A stretch of 64,000 nucleotides of DNA from Arthrobacter sp. SLBN-100 (GTDB lineage: Bacteria; Actinomycetota; Actinomycetes; Actinomycetales; Micrococcaceae). A model generated the notes under the pieces. It was not told the origin of the DNA, did not search any database, and saw nothing but the letters and a program-made list of their open reading frames with translations. Position 1 is the stretch's first letter; each line of letters starts with the position of its first letter. This document shows, one piece after another, positions 6,604 to 15,217 of the stretch. The stretch spans positions 930,001 to 994,000 of the forward strand of contig NZ_VFMY01000001.1 in assembly GCF_006715305.1 (NCBI RefSeq), read 5' to 3'. The translations under genes and the position numbers were made by a program.

Positions 6604-8679
6604 TCACGGTGTAGTAATACCTTCGGCTTTTTCCTGTTGCAGCACGATGGGAAGGCCAGCCAGCCTACGACGGCGACGTTCGATCCAAGTGCTCAATCGA
6701 CCCTCCAAAGGCGCCAACCACTCCCGCACCGTGCCTTTGGCAAAATGCCGTGCTGTTGCGACGCTCACAAGAAAAACGCCAAAAACGGCAGCGACAACGC
6801 CAAACCAGTTCGGCGCCTGGGTCATCCATGGAGGATTTAGAAACTTCAGAATCGCGATTGCGGCCGAGGGAACGAGAAGGAGGAGAAACAATGTGCTGAT
6901 AACCCCCCTAGCCGTAGCTTGCGCCCCCGCACGAAGCACGGCGTCACGTTCTGACGACTCCTGGTTTCGTTTTAGTAGTTCAGCCCGAGTGGCTTCCACT
7001 TGCCGTTGAGCCGCATCTCGTTGCGCGGTGGTTTTATCCAGCACGTCTGATTGGTCCAGCCACGATTTCGCCACCATGTCCGCGGACCGGGCCAGGTCCT
7101 CCTGCGATTTGCCGACTTGATCCATTCTTTGCAGCAATGGATGCTCAATGTCCTTCTTGATGCGCCCGAGGACTTCGACCGCGGAATCTGCCGACAAATA
7201 TTGCTCGTCGCCGAGTGTCTCCTCCATCAGGGCTGTGCGGCCGACTGTTGTAGCCCGAAGAATTACGGCGTCATCAGCGTTCACGACGCCGCGCGATTCC
7301 AGTTTGGCTACCTCTTCGAGGTATCTCGCCCAAAGATGGCTATCCGGCTGCATGCCAGCGTATGCGGTAGCCAGGATCTGCTTTCGTGGGAGATCCGCTC
7401 CCACCGTTGGGCTCCGAACCCACAGAACGGCGGCAAGGGCACCGTCCGTCATTGCCAGCGGCCACTCGTGATTCTCTTGGTCCAATTTCTCAACGGCACG
7501 TACGAGACCATCGTTATCGGTGATCAGGATGTAGCCACACTTTTCAAATTGTCTAGGGGAGCTGCCTCGACGAAGACGATGAATAGCCGACAGGCTGTCT
7601 ACGTCATACCTTCTCGTCCCGTCCGATCGATAACGGACGTGATTCTGAATTAGGTCCTCCAAACGCCCCTCGTCCAGCCCGTATTCCTTGTATCCATCTG
7701 GCTTAGGTCGGCGCTCGATCTGGAGTTCGACGAGGGCGGCGGGAACACGATCGCGGGCGAGAGCGATGTCAGACGGCGAAGTACGTGATTCCTGAAAATG
7801 CAGGTCAATAGGACGAAGACCTTCACGTCTGCGTCCACCGGCGCGGACTACTCCCTCTGCGCTAGCCAGTACACCGTCGAGCTCTTTCAAGGAGTGATCG
7901 AAACAATAAGTGGACGCACCGAGAGCTTGGGCGAGCTTGATCATCTGAAGGGTCGCCTGCAGCTGCGCCTCACCAGAAAATCCGAGCGCATTGATGAGCA
8001 CCGGAGTGTCCAGATAAATCGAAAGGCCCTTCAGGGACTGGGCAAACGTCGAAGTATCCAGGGTTACTACGGAAGCGAGTATCGCACCCTTGACAGCGTC
8101 CTCAACGTAGCCGAAACCCGTCTGATCGACGTCCGCCAGATGCGCAATGAACTTTGAGATGACGTATTCTGAGGCCCGGCTTCCAGCCTCCCCAGCGGCC
8201 TTACGTCCCGTAAGGGATTGAGAAAGTAGCGGTACTGCGTGGTACTCGAGGTATCTGGCAAGCTCCCCCGCCGGATCAATGTTCAAGTCCCTGCTATGTT
8301 CTGCGTACCTTTCGCTGATGAATTCCGTGTACTTTGTTACGAGCTCGTTCTGCTGGCGTTCGTAGCGGGCGATGGACGCGGTGACGCCGGGTGCAGTTTT
8401 TTGGCCTTTGTCCGTGATCCTGTACATCTTCCCAACTCGGGATGCGTCGCCATCGCGAACTGCACGCTTGAGGATCTTCTCCACAACCAGATCTGGTGTA
8501 GTCAGACCGAACCGAGACCTAAGAATCTGAGCCAGACTTGCGCAAGTTATTCCAGACTGATGCTGGCAGAGGATGTCCAAGGCAAAACTACGAAAGTTGT
8601 CGACATAGCTTGGCGCCTGTGCGTCATAATTTGCCCTCAAGACAGCAAAGCCTATGAGCGAGGACTGGCTCGCGTTCAT
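6604..8679 (-). CDS. Membrane-anchored PIN-domain protein with N-terminal winged-helix-like region
   Basis: 691 residues; the ATG at 8679 follows a GGGGGAA ribosome site (an in-frame start at 8775 has none). Residues 26-95 look like a winged helix. The PIN-like fold spans about 219-420 with acidic positions Asp224 (IYLDTPVLINAL), Glu266 (SLKELDGV), Asp361 (DVDSLSAIHRLRRG) and Asp388/Asp390 (ILITDND), the usual metal-binding set of PIN RNases. A coiled-coil-like stretch (about 540-588) leads to two membrane helices near 594-612 and 625-642 and a basic tail. PIN domains cleave RNA, so a membrane-tethered RNase effector is plausible. It is isolated, with no recognised antitoxin beside it. Confidence 0.65.
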   Translation of the reverse strand: MNASQSSLIGFAVLRANYDAQAPSYVDNFRSFALDILCQHQSGITCASLAQILRSRFGLTTPDLVVEKILKRAVRDGDASRVGKMYRITDKGQKTAPGVTASIARYERQQNELVTKYTEFISERYAEHSRDLNIDPAGELARYLEYHAVPLLSQSLTGRKAAGEAGSRASEYVISKFIAHLADVDQTGFGYVEDAVKGAILASVVTLDTSTFAQSLKGLSIYLDTPVLINALGFSGEAQLQATLQMIKLAQALGASTYCFDHSLKELDGVLASAEGVVRAGGRRREGLRPIDLHFQESRTSPSDIALARDRVPAALVELQIERRPKPDGYKEYGLDEGRLEDLIQNHVRYRSDGTRRYDVDSLSAIHRLRRGSSPRQFEKCGYILITDNDGLVRAVEKLDQENHEWPLAMTDGALAAVLWVRSPTVGADLPRKQILATAYAGMQPDSHLWARYLEEVAKLESRGVVNADDAVILRATTVGRTALMEETLGDEQYLSADSAVEVLGRIKKDIEHPLLQRMDQVGKSQEDLARSADMVAKSWLDQSDVLDKTTAQRDAAQRQVEATRAELLKRNQESSERDAVLRAGAQATARGVISTLFLLLLVPSAAIAILKFLNPPWMTQAPNWFGVVAAVFGVFLVSVATARHFAKGTVREWLAPLEGRLSTWIERRRRRLAGLPIVLQQEKAEGITTP

Positions 8680-9057
8680 ACTTCCCCCAACTAATCGAGT
8701 CTCACAATTCGGATATATGGTTCTCCCGCACACATCTCCGTGCAGGGGCACTGTAGTTGGGACAAGGGTCAACATCGCTCATATTGGTGCACTCGGCGGT
8801 TGAAGGCTTTGCGGCGCTCGAAGTCATCATCTACCCAATCGCTGGCCAGCCACCGACATCACACTCCGGTCCTGCGCCTGTACAAACAGGCGTAGTCGGC
8901 ATGTCAACGACCAAGTCGAGTGGCAGTCCGCGATCGCTTTGGGTTTCGCCAAACGGGTCTTAACGCCAATCAGCGTGCGCTTCACAGATGGCAGGTAACT
9001 TGTCCCGTGTGCCAGCTACCTATCTTGGCGACTCACGTTCTAACATCACGGCGCAAA

Positions 9058-9103
9058 GGACCAATCATCTTGTCCAAGGATCAATTAGTTGTCTAAAGAC
9101 CAA
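9058..9103 (-). repeat. Imperfect tandem repeats, 19-20 bp unit
   Basis: Read on the minus strand, units begin TTGGTC at 9103, TTGATC at 9084 and TTGGTCC at 9064, with a shared pattern TTGRTCYTTnGACAA in the first two and a partial third copy. The spacing is 19 and 20 bp. The pattern could be an operator array, a recombination site or a remnant of a mobile element end. Confidence 0.45.
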
Positions 9104-9126
9104 CTGGGTCGTTTTTCTACAATCAC

Positions 9127-9162
9127 CTACTTGGCCAACTGTATGAACAGCTGGCCAAGTAG
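9127..9162. repeat. 15-bp inverted repeat with one mismatch and 6-nt loop
   Basis: CTACTTGGCCA (9127-9137) pairs perfectly with TGGCCAAGTAG (9152-9162). After one mismatch the stem continues CTG/CAG around the loop TATGAA. It sits about 80 bp after the nrdF stop, so it may end nrd transcription, but there is no clear U-tract on the minus strand. Because it also marks the edge of the accessory block, a recombination-site role is an alternative. Confidence 0.5.
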
Positions 9163-9242
9163 TGTGAAACGTGGACATCTAACTTGGGAATTGGCCAGGT
9201 TCCGTGGAACCTCACAATCGCGGCAGGGGTCAGAAGTCGAGA

Positions 9243-10226
<984 letters not shown>

Positions 10227-10259
10227 TCAAAAGTTGGGTGGTTTTCTCTAAGTTAAAGC

Positions 10260-10291
10260 GTACGACGGCGGGCGGGCACCCGCCGTCGTAC
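10260..10291. terminator. 13-bp hairpin in the nrdE-nrdF gap
   Basis: GTACGACGGCGGG (10260-10272) and CCCGCCGTCGTAC (10279-10291) form a perfect stem with a 6-nt loop. On the minus strand it is followed only by GCTTTAACTT, so it is more likely a partial terminator or mRNA-stabilising/processing structure than a full stop. A second small palindrome, AGTTGAA-GA-TTCAACT, covers 10303-10318 at the nrdE stop codon. Confidence 0.6.
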
Positions 10292-10316
10292 TTCTACATT
10301 TCAGTTGAAGATTCAA

Positions 10317-12437
10317 CTAAAGTGCGCAGCTGACGCAGCCCTCCACCTCAGTCCCTTCCAGCGCGAGCTGGCGGAGACGGATGTAGTAGATGGTCTTGAT
10401 GCCCTTTTTCCAGGCGTAGATCTGGGCCTTGTTGATGTCGCGTGTAGTGGCGGTGTCCTTGAAGAACAGCGTCAGGGACAGGCCCTGGTCCACGTGCTGC
10501 GTGGCGGCCGCGTAGGTGTCGATGACCTTCTCGTAGCCGATCTCGTACGCGTCCTGGTAGTACTCCAGGTTGTCGTTGGTCAGGTACGGCGCCGGGTAAT
10601 ACACGCGCCCCAGCTTGCCTTCCTTGCGGATCTCAATCTTGGACGCCACGGGGTGGATCGAGGAGGTGGAGTTGTTGATGTAGGAGATGGATCCCGTGGG
10701 CGGCACAGCCTGCAGGTTCTGGTTGTAGATGCCGTGCTCCATAACGGAAGCCTTCAGCGCCAGCCAGTCAGCCTGCGTGGGGATGTGCACATTCTTGAAG
10801 AGCTCCGCAACCTTCTCAGTCTGCGGAACCCATTCCTGCTCCGTGTACTTGTCGAAGAACTCGCCGGAAGCGTACTTGGACTTCTCGAAGCCGCCGAAGG
10901 TCTGGCCGGTCTCGATGGCCAGCAGGTTGGACGCACGGACAGCGTGGTACACCACGGAGTAGAAGTAGATGTTGGTGAAGTCCAGGCCTTCTTCGGAACC
11001 GTAGTGGACCCGCTCGCGGGCCAGGTAGCCGTGCAGGTTCATCTGGCCCAGGCCGATGGCGTGGCTCTGGTCGTTGCCCTTGGCGATGGACGGCACCGAG
11101 GTGATGTTGGACATGTCCGAGACTGCCGAGAGGGACCGGATGGCTGTCTCAACTGTCAGGCCAAAGTCAGGCGAGTCCATGGCCTTGGCAATGTTCAGCG
11201 AGCCCAGGTTGCAGGAAATGTCCTTGCCGGTGTCCGCGTAAGACAAGTCATCGTTGTACGTGGTGGGCTGGGAAACCTGGAGGATCTCCGAGCACAGGTT
11301 GGACATGATGATCTTGCCGTCAATCGGGTTTGCCCGGTTCACGGTGTCCTCGAACATGATGTACGGGTAGCCGGACTCGAACTGGATCTCGGCAAGGGTC
11401 TGGAAGAACTCGCGCGCCTTGATCTTGGTCTTCTTGATCCGGGAATCGTCCACCATCTCGTAGTACTTTTCGGTGACCGAGACGTCGGAGAACGGCATGC
11501 CGTAGACGCGTTCCACGTCGTACGGCGAGAACAGGTACATGTCCTCGTCCCTCTTGGCCAGCTCGAACGTGATGTCCGGGATGACAACGCCAAGGGAGAG
11601 GGTCTTGATGCGGATCTTCTCGTCCGCGTTCTCGCGCTTGGTGTCCAGGAAGCGGTAGATGTCCGGGTGGTGGGCGTGCAGGTACACGGCACCGGCACCT
11701 TGGCGGGCACCAAGCTGGTTGGCGTAGGAGAAGCTGTCTTCGAGGAGCTTCATCACGGGGATCACGCCGGAGGACTGGTTCTCGATCTGCTTGATCGGCG
11801 CGCCGACTTCGCGGATGTTGGTCAGGGCGAACGCCACACCGCCGCCGCGCTTGGAGAGCTGCAGCGCGGAGTTGATGGAGCGGCCGATCGACTCCATATT
11901 GTCTTCGATGCGCAGCAGGAAGCAGGAAACCAGTTCGCCGCGCTGCTTCTTGCCGGCGTTCAGGAACGTGGGGGTGGCCGGCTGGAAGCGGCCCTCGATG
12001 ATCTCGTCCACCATCTGCAGGGCGAGCTGCTCGTTGCCGCGGGCCAGGTGCAGGGCCACCATGCAGACCCGGTCCTCGTAGCGCTCCAGGAAACGCTTGC
12101 CGTCAAACGTCTTCAGTGTGTACGAGGTGTAGAACTTGAAAGCGCCCAGGAAAGTCTCGAAGCGGAACTTCTTTTTGTACGCGCGGTTGAACAGGTCACG
12201 GATGAAGTTCATCGTGTACTGGTCGAGGGTTTCGCGCTCGTAGTAGTCGTTCTTGACCAGGTACTCGAGCTTCTCCTCCAGGTCATGGAAGAACACGGTG
12301 TTGTTGTTCACGTGCTGCAGGAAGTACTGGTGGGCGGCCTCCCGGTCCGCCTCGAACTGGATCTCGCCGCTGGGACCATACAGGTTCAGCATCGCATTCA
12401 GCTCGTGATACCCAAGGCCCTTGTAGGCGGCGGGCAT
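10317..12437 (-). CDS. nrdE: Class Ib ribonucleoside-diphosphate reductase, alpha subunit
   Basis: 706 residues from the ATG at 12437 ([17 protein letters not shown]). The catalytic large subunit reduces NDPs using the radical from NrdF and electrons from NrdH. Visible signatures are the active-site loop [19 protein letters not shown], the NLCSEI cysteine region, ISCNLGSLN, and the C-terminal redox pair GCVSCAL. Its frame is open back to 12572, overlapping nrdI, but those extra residues are not family-like. The nrdI stop lies 20 bp upstream of the chosen start. The C-terminal CxxC tail shuttles electrons from NrdH. Confidence 0.96.
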   Translation of the reverse strand: MPAAYKGLGYHELNAMLNLYGPSGEIQFEADREAAHQYFLQHVNNNTVFFHDLEEKLEYLVKNDYYERETLDQYTMNFIRDLFNRAYKKKFRFETFLGAFKFYTSYTLKTFDGKRFLERYEDRVCMVALHLARGNEQLALQMVDEIIEGRFQPATPTFLNAGKKQRGELVSCFLLRIEDNMESIGRSINSALQLSKRGGGVAFALTNIREVGAPIKQIENQSSGVIPVMKLLEDSFSYANQLGARQGAGAVYLHAHHPDIYRFLDTKRENADEKIRIKTLSLGVVIPDITFELAKRDEDMYLFSPYDVERVYGMPFSDVSVTEKYYEMVDDSRIKKTKIKAREFFQTLAEIQFESGYPYIMFEDTVNRANPIDGKIIMSNLCSEILQVSQPTTYNDDLSYADTGKDISCNLGSLNIAKAMDSPDFGLTVETAIRSLSAVSDMSNITSVPSIAKGNDQSHAIGLGQMNLHGYLARERVHYGSEEGLDFTNIYFYSVVYHAVRASNLLAIETGQTFGGFEKSKYASGEFFDKYTEQEWVPQTEKVAELFKNVHIPTQADWLALKASVMEHGIYNQNLQAVPPTGSISYINNSTSSIHPVASKIEIRKEGKLGRVYYPAPYLTNDNLEYYQDAYEIGYEKVIDTYAAATQHVDQGLSLTLFFKDTATTRDINKAQIYAWKKGIKTIYYIRLRQLALEGTEVEGCVSCAL

Positions 12438-12457
12438 CTCAGGCTTCTGGGCCCTGG

Positions 12458-12979
12458 TTACTTCTGTGTCTGCGACAGTCGTGTCCAAAACATGTCCAAT
12501 CCATTGTTGACACGGGTCACGTCGTCCGGCGTGCCCATTAATTCGAAGCGGTAGAGGTGCGGTACTCCGCACTTGGCGGCGATGATGTCCCCCGCCATGC
12601 AGTAGTTGTCCCCGAAGTTTGTGTTGCCGGCTCCGATGACTCCGCGGATCAGCTGCCTGTTCTGCGGGTTGTTCAGGAACCGGATGACCTGCTTCGGAAC
12701 GGACCCCTCTCCCCCGGTGCCGCCATACGTTGGCACCACCAGCACAAACGGCCGGGTGGCAAGGAGGGGTGCATCCTTCGGGAGCAGCGGAATCCGGGCC
12801 ACCTCACGGCCAAGCTTCAAGACGAAGCGGCTGGTGTTCTCGGATGCCGAGGAAAAATAGATAAGTTGACTGCCGGTGACAACCGCAGGAACCGGCGTCC
12901 CTGGGTCCACGCGCTGAGCCGCGTGAACGTCCTGGGAAGTGCGGGATTCCTGTGCTGCTGGTGCTGCCACGGGAGTCAC
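12458..12979 (-). CDS. nrdI: Flavodoxin-like protein NrdI for class Ib RNR cofactor assembly
   Basis: Up to 173 residues. NrdI is the FMN protein that supplies superoxide to assemble the dimanganese-tyrosyl radical in NrdF. The flavodoxin-like start is [15 protein letters not shown] (phosphate loop), followed by [18 protein letters not shown] and [18 protein letters not shown], all typical NrdI segments. The first 35 residues are a Pro/Ala-rich extension absent from many homologues. A GTG at 12970 has better spacing (8 bases) from the GAGG site than the GTG at 12979, so the start may be three codons shorter. It lies between nrdH and nrdE. Confidence 0.94.
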   Translation of the reverse strand: MTPVAAPAAQESRTSQDVHAAQRVDPGTPVPAVVTGSQLIYFSSASENTSRFVLKLGREVARIPLLPKDAPLLATRPFVLVVPTYGGTGGEGSVPKQVIRFLNNPQNRQLIRGVIGAGNTNFGDNYCMAGDIIAAKCGVPHLYRFELMGTPDDVTRVNNGLDMFWTRLSQTQK

Positions 12980-13021
12980 CTCAGCTGCTTGACGGTTGCC
13001 GGCAGGAAAAAGTGTGACCCC

Positions 13022-13267
13022 TTAGGCCACGGAGGAAACAGCGGAGAGCGCCAGTTCCTCGATCTTGTCCGGGCGGAAGCCTGACCAGTGGTCCTGGTCC
13101 GTGACCACAACGGGGGCCTGCATGTAACCCAGTGCCTTCAAGCGCTCGAGGGCTTCGGCGTCCTGGGAGATGTCAACGCTCTGGTACGCGATGCCCTTTT
13201 TGTCGAGAGCCCGGTAGGTGGCGTTGCACTGAACACAAGCAGGCTTAGTGTAAACCGTTACGGTCAT
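13022..13267 (-). CDS. nrdH: Glutaredoxin-like NrdH redoxin
   Basis: 81 residues from the ATG at 13267, which has an AGGA site just upstream. NrdH is the thioredoxin-reductase-dependent electron donor of NrdE. The active site is CVQC (Cys11/Cys14) in a grasp typical of NrdH (VYTKPACVQC), followed by the family signature region GYMQAPVVV and HWSGFRPDKI. An in-frame start at 13318 would add 17 residues without a ribosome site. It is the first gene of nrdHIEF, with the operon promoter in the divergent gap at 13268-13651. Confidence 0.96.
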   Translation of the reverse strand: MTVTVYTKPACVQCNATYRALDKKGIAYQSVDISQDAEALERLKALGYMQAPVVVTDQDHWSGFRPDKIEELALSAVSSVA

Positions 13268-13651
13268 GGTTCCTGTCCCCTTTTCTGGAAAACTTGCTCG
13301 TCCGGTGTTCCCGCCCAAGCTGTATCTAGATACTACATCTAGTGCAGACGCCTCTTTGGAACCCCAAGATGATGTATTACAAGTATGTCATTTAATGCAC
13401 CTTTAATCCACAGGGAGGCGCCTTCAAAATGTCCGGAATCCCGCTGTTTTTGCGGACGGAATCCACATGCTGTGGAGTACTTAGCCACAATTAACGCCCA
13501 GCGTGTCGTGGAAAAGACGGCGTGTCGCCAGCAGGTTCCCTATGGCCGCACTCTTAGGACTCACGCTGGAAGCCAGCTACTCCTTGTACCGCCCCATTGT
13601 CGTTGGCATCATGAGAACACCAATCATGCCGGAACCTCAGACGGGAAGGCC
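13268..13651. other. Divergent promoter region of nrdHIEF and the MDR oxidoreductase
   Basis: 384 bp between two divergent genes. The nrd-proximal half holds the palindromes described at 13322-13345. The MDR-proximal half shows no recognised element apart from the GGGAAGG ribosome site near 13643. The frame of the MDR gene stays open back to 13385, but the translation of that extension is Cys/His-rich and not family-like. Confidence 0.5.
13322..13345 (-). promoter_or_regulatory. Palindromes upstream of nrdH, possible NrdR-type box
   Basis: GTATCTAGATAC at 13322-13333 is a perfect 12-bp palindrome, and the overlapping ATACTACATCTAGTGC (13330-13345) resembles the NrdR box pattern CACTA-n-AT-n-TAGT on the minus strand. 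NrdR normally binds two boxes about 31 bp apart; I could not find a convincing second box, so the assignment is tentative. Confidence 0.4.
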
Positions 13652-14581
13652 ATGAAGGCTGTTCAATTTGCCGAGTACGGAGGGCCGGAAGTCCTCAAGG
13701 TCGTCGACGTGGAGGAACCGCACGCCGGGCCGGGTCAGATCCGCGTGGCCGTTCGAGCGGCCGGCGTGAATGCCTTCGACTGGCAGTTCCGACGTGGGGC
13801 ACTGGCAGCCTTCATGCGGGTCGAGTTACCTACGGGGGTAGGGCTTGATGCCTCCGGCATCGTTGACGAGGTCGGCGACGGCGTGAAGGGGACCGCTGTC
13901 GGAGACGAGGTTTTCGGCAGCATCCCCATAAATCCCGCAGGCACCTGGACGGCGGCGGCGGCCCAATATGCGGTGCTCGCTGAGTGGGTGAAGAAGCCGG
14001 AGAGTCTCTCGTTCGAGGAGGCTGCCGGGTACCCGATGTCGACCGAAGCGGCACGCCGGGCGCTGAACGTGTTGCCCCTGGAATCCGGTCAGACTCTTCT
14101 CATCAATGGGGCCGCAGGCGGCGTGGGCCTGGCCGCCGTCCAATTCGCCCTCGCCAGCGAAGCCACCGTGATCGGCACCGCCAGTGAAGGGCATCACCAG
14201 TATCTGCGCGCCCTTGGTGCGATCCCAACGACGTATGGCGCCGGCTTGGTCGATCGTGTGCGGGAGCTTGCCCCGAACGGCGTTGATGTCGCTTTCGACG
14301 CGGTGGGCTTCGGGGTCCTGCCGGAGCTTATTGAGCTCACGGGCAGTGCGGGGAAGGTAATTACGATAGCCGACAACCGGGCCTCCGAGTATGGTGCGCG
14401 GTTTTCCGGCGGCGTGGGCCCGGACCGTGCGCCGGAAGCACGCGCCGAAGCGGCGGCGCTGTTCGAGCAGGGAAACTTCCGGCTGCCGGTCGCGGAAACC
14501 TTTTCCTTGGACAATGTCGCGGCCGCGCACGCGAAAAGCGAGCAAGGCCACGTGCTCGGAAAGTTCATCGTGACCTTGTAG
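13652..14581 (+). CDS. Zinc-independent MDR-family NADP-dependent oxidoreductase
   Basis: 309 residues from the ATG at 13652, with GGGAAGG upstream. The quinone-oxidoreductase subgroup of medium-chain dehydrogenases is indicated by the opening MKAVQFAEYGGPEVLKV, the GHE-equivalent region PTGVGLDASGIVDEVG without zinc cysteines, and the nucleotide-binding INGAAGGVGLAAVQFA (about 149-164). Such enzymes reduce quinones or activated alkenes using NADPH in the cytosol; the substrate cannot be told. It is a single gene reading away from nrdHIEF and just before tspO, with 63 bp between them. Confidence 0.85.
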   Translation: MKAVQFAEYGGPEVLKVVDVEEPHAGPGQIRVAVRAAGVNAFDWQFRRGALAAFMRVELPTGVGLDASGIVDEVGDGVKGTAVGDEVFGSIPINPAGTWTAAAAQYAVLAEWVKKPESLSFEEAAGYPMSTEAARRALNVLPLESGQTLLINGAAGGVGLAAVQFALASEATVIGTASEGHHQYLRALGAIPTTYGAGLVDRVRELAPNGVDVAFDAVGFGVLPELIELTGSAGKVITIADNRASEYGARFSGGVGPDRAPEARAEAAALFEQGNFRLPVAETFSLDNVAAAHAKSEQGHVLGKFIVTL

Positions 14582-14644
14582 TCCATCGGCAGGCAGTTTG
14601 TTGCAGCAACCCACCCTTGACCGCTAACGGAAAGAGGATCAGCG

Positions 14645-15199
14645 ATGAAACCGATGACACTGGCGTGCACTGCGGCTGCGACCGTTGCCACCGCAGCAGC
14701 CGGCTCGGCGGCGACGGATCCGGACAGCGGCTGGTACCGGCGGCTTCGCAAGCCGGACTGGCAGCCGCCCGCGATTGCCTTTCCCGTCGTGTGGACGGCA
14801 CTTTACGCGGACCTCGCAGTGAGTTCCGCCGTGGCCCTGGACAGTGCCGCTGCGCTGGACAAAGCGGCAGCTACTGACAAAGCGGCTACGGACGGTGCGG
14901 CCACGGGCACCAGGAACCACAGCCGGGAAGTCCGCTCCTATCGAGGCGCGCTGGCCGCAAACCTCGTCCTCAATGCAACGTGGAGCTGGCTCTTCTGGCG
15001 TTCCCGCCGCCCGTGGCTCGCCGCGGCGGAGGCGGCCCTGCTCGCGGTAAGCAGTGCCGACCTGGTGCGGCGAACGCACCGCCTGAGCCCCGGCGCCGGC
15101 GTCTCCCTCGCCCCGTACGCCGCCTGGTGCGGTTTCGCCACCGCTTTGTCCACGGCGATTGCTGGGATCAATCCCGGAAAAGGCAACCGCCGACAGTAA
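14645..15199 (+). CDS. tspO: TspO/MBR-family membrane protein
   Basis: 184 residues; an AAGAGG site precedes the ATG. TspO proteins are five-helix membrane proteins that bind porphyrins and influence tetrapyrrole and stress responses. Family motifs are WYRRLRKPDWQPPAIAFPVVWT (start of TM2), ANLVLNATWSWLFW (TM3/4) and LAPYAAWCGFATALS (TM5). It is longer than usual (about 150-165) because of an Ala/Asp/Lys/Thr-rich insert at about residues 60-95 built from short AADKAA-like repeats between TM2 and TM3. It lies next to a lipid-modification operon on the opposite strand. Confidence 0.85.
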   Translation: MKPMTLACTAAATVATAAAGSAATDPDSGWYRRLRKPDWQPPAIAFPVVWTALYADLAVSSAVALDSAAALDKAAATDKAATDGAATGTRNHSREVRSYRGALAANLVLNATWSWLFWRSRRPWLAAAEAALLAVSSADLVRRTHRLSPGAGVSLAPYAAWCGFATALSTAIAGINPGKGNRRQ

Positions 15200-15217
15200 T
15201 TTGCCGGCCCCGGAATC

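Larger units (their letters stand above)
8680..9242. other. Intergenic boundary between accessory block and nrd cluster
   Basis: About 560 bp without a supported gene. The part near 8680-8760 should hold the PIN gene promoter. The right half is AT-richer than its surroundings and contains the tandem repeats (9058-9103) and the large inverted repeat (9127-9162) listed separately. No tRNA and no integrase were seen. Confidence 0.5.

Noticed and set aside
6208..6840. Overlapping frames on both strands between the lipoprotein and PIN genes
   Set aside because: No ribosome site, no recognised motif, and part runs antisense to the PIN gene; at most a decayed fragment.
10305..12554. 749-codon plus-strand frame antisense to nrdE
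   Set aside because: Exact shadow of nrdE, Val/Leu/Gly/Asp-biased as expected of the opposite strand of a high-GC gene.
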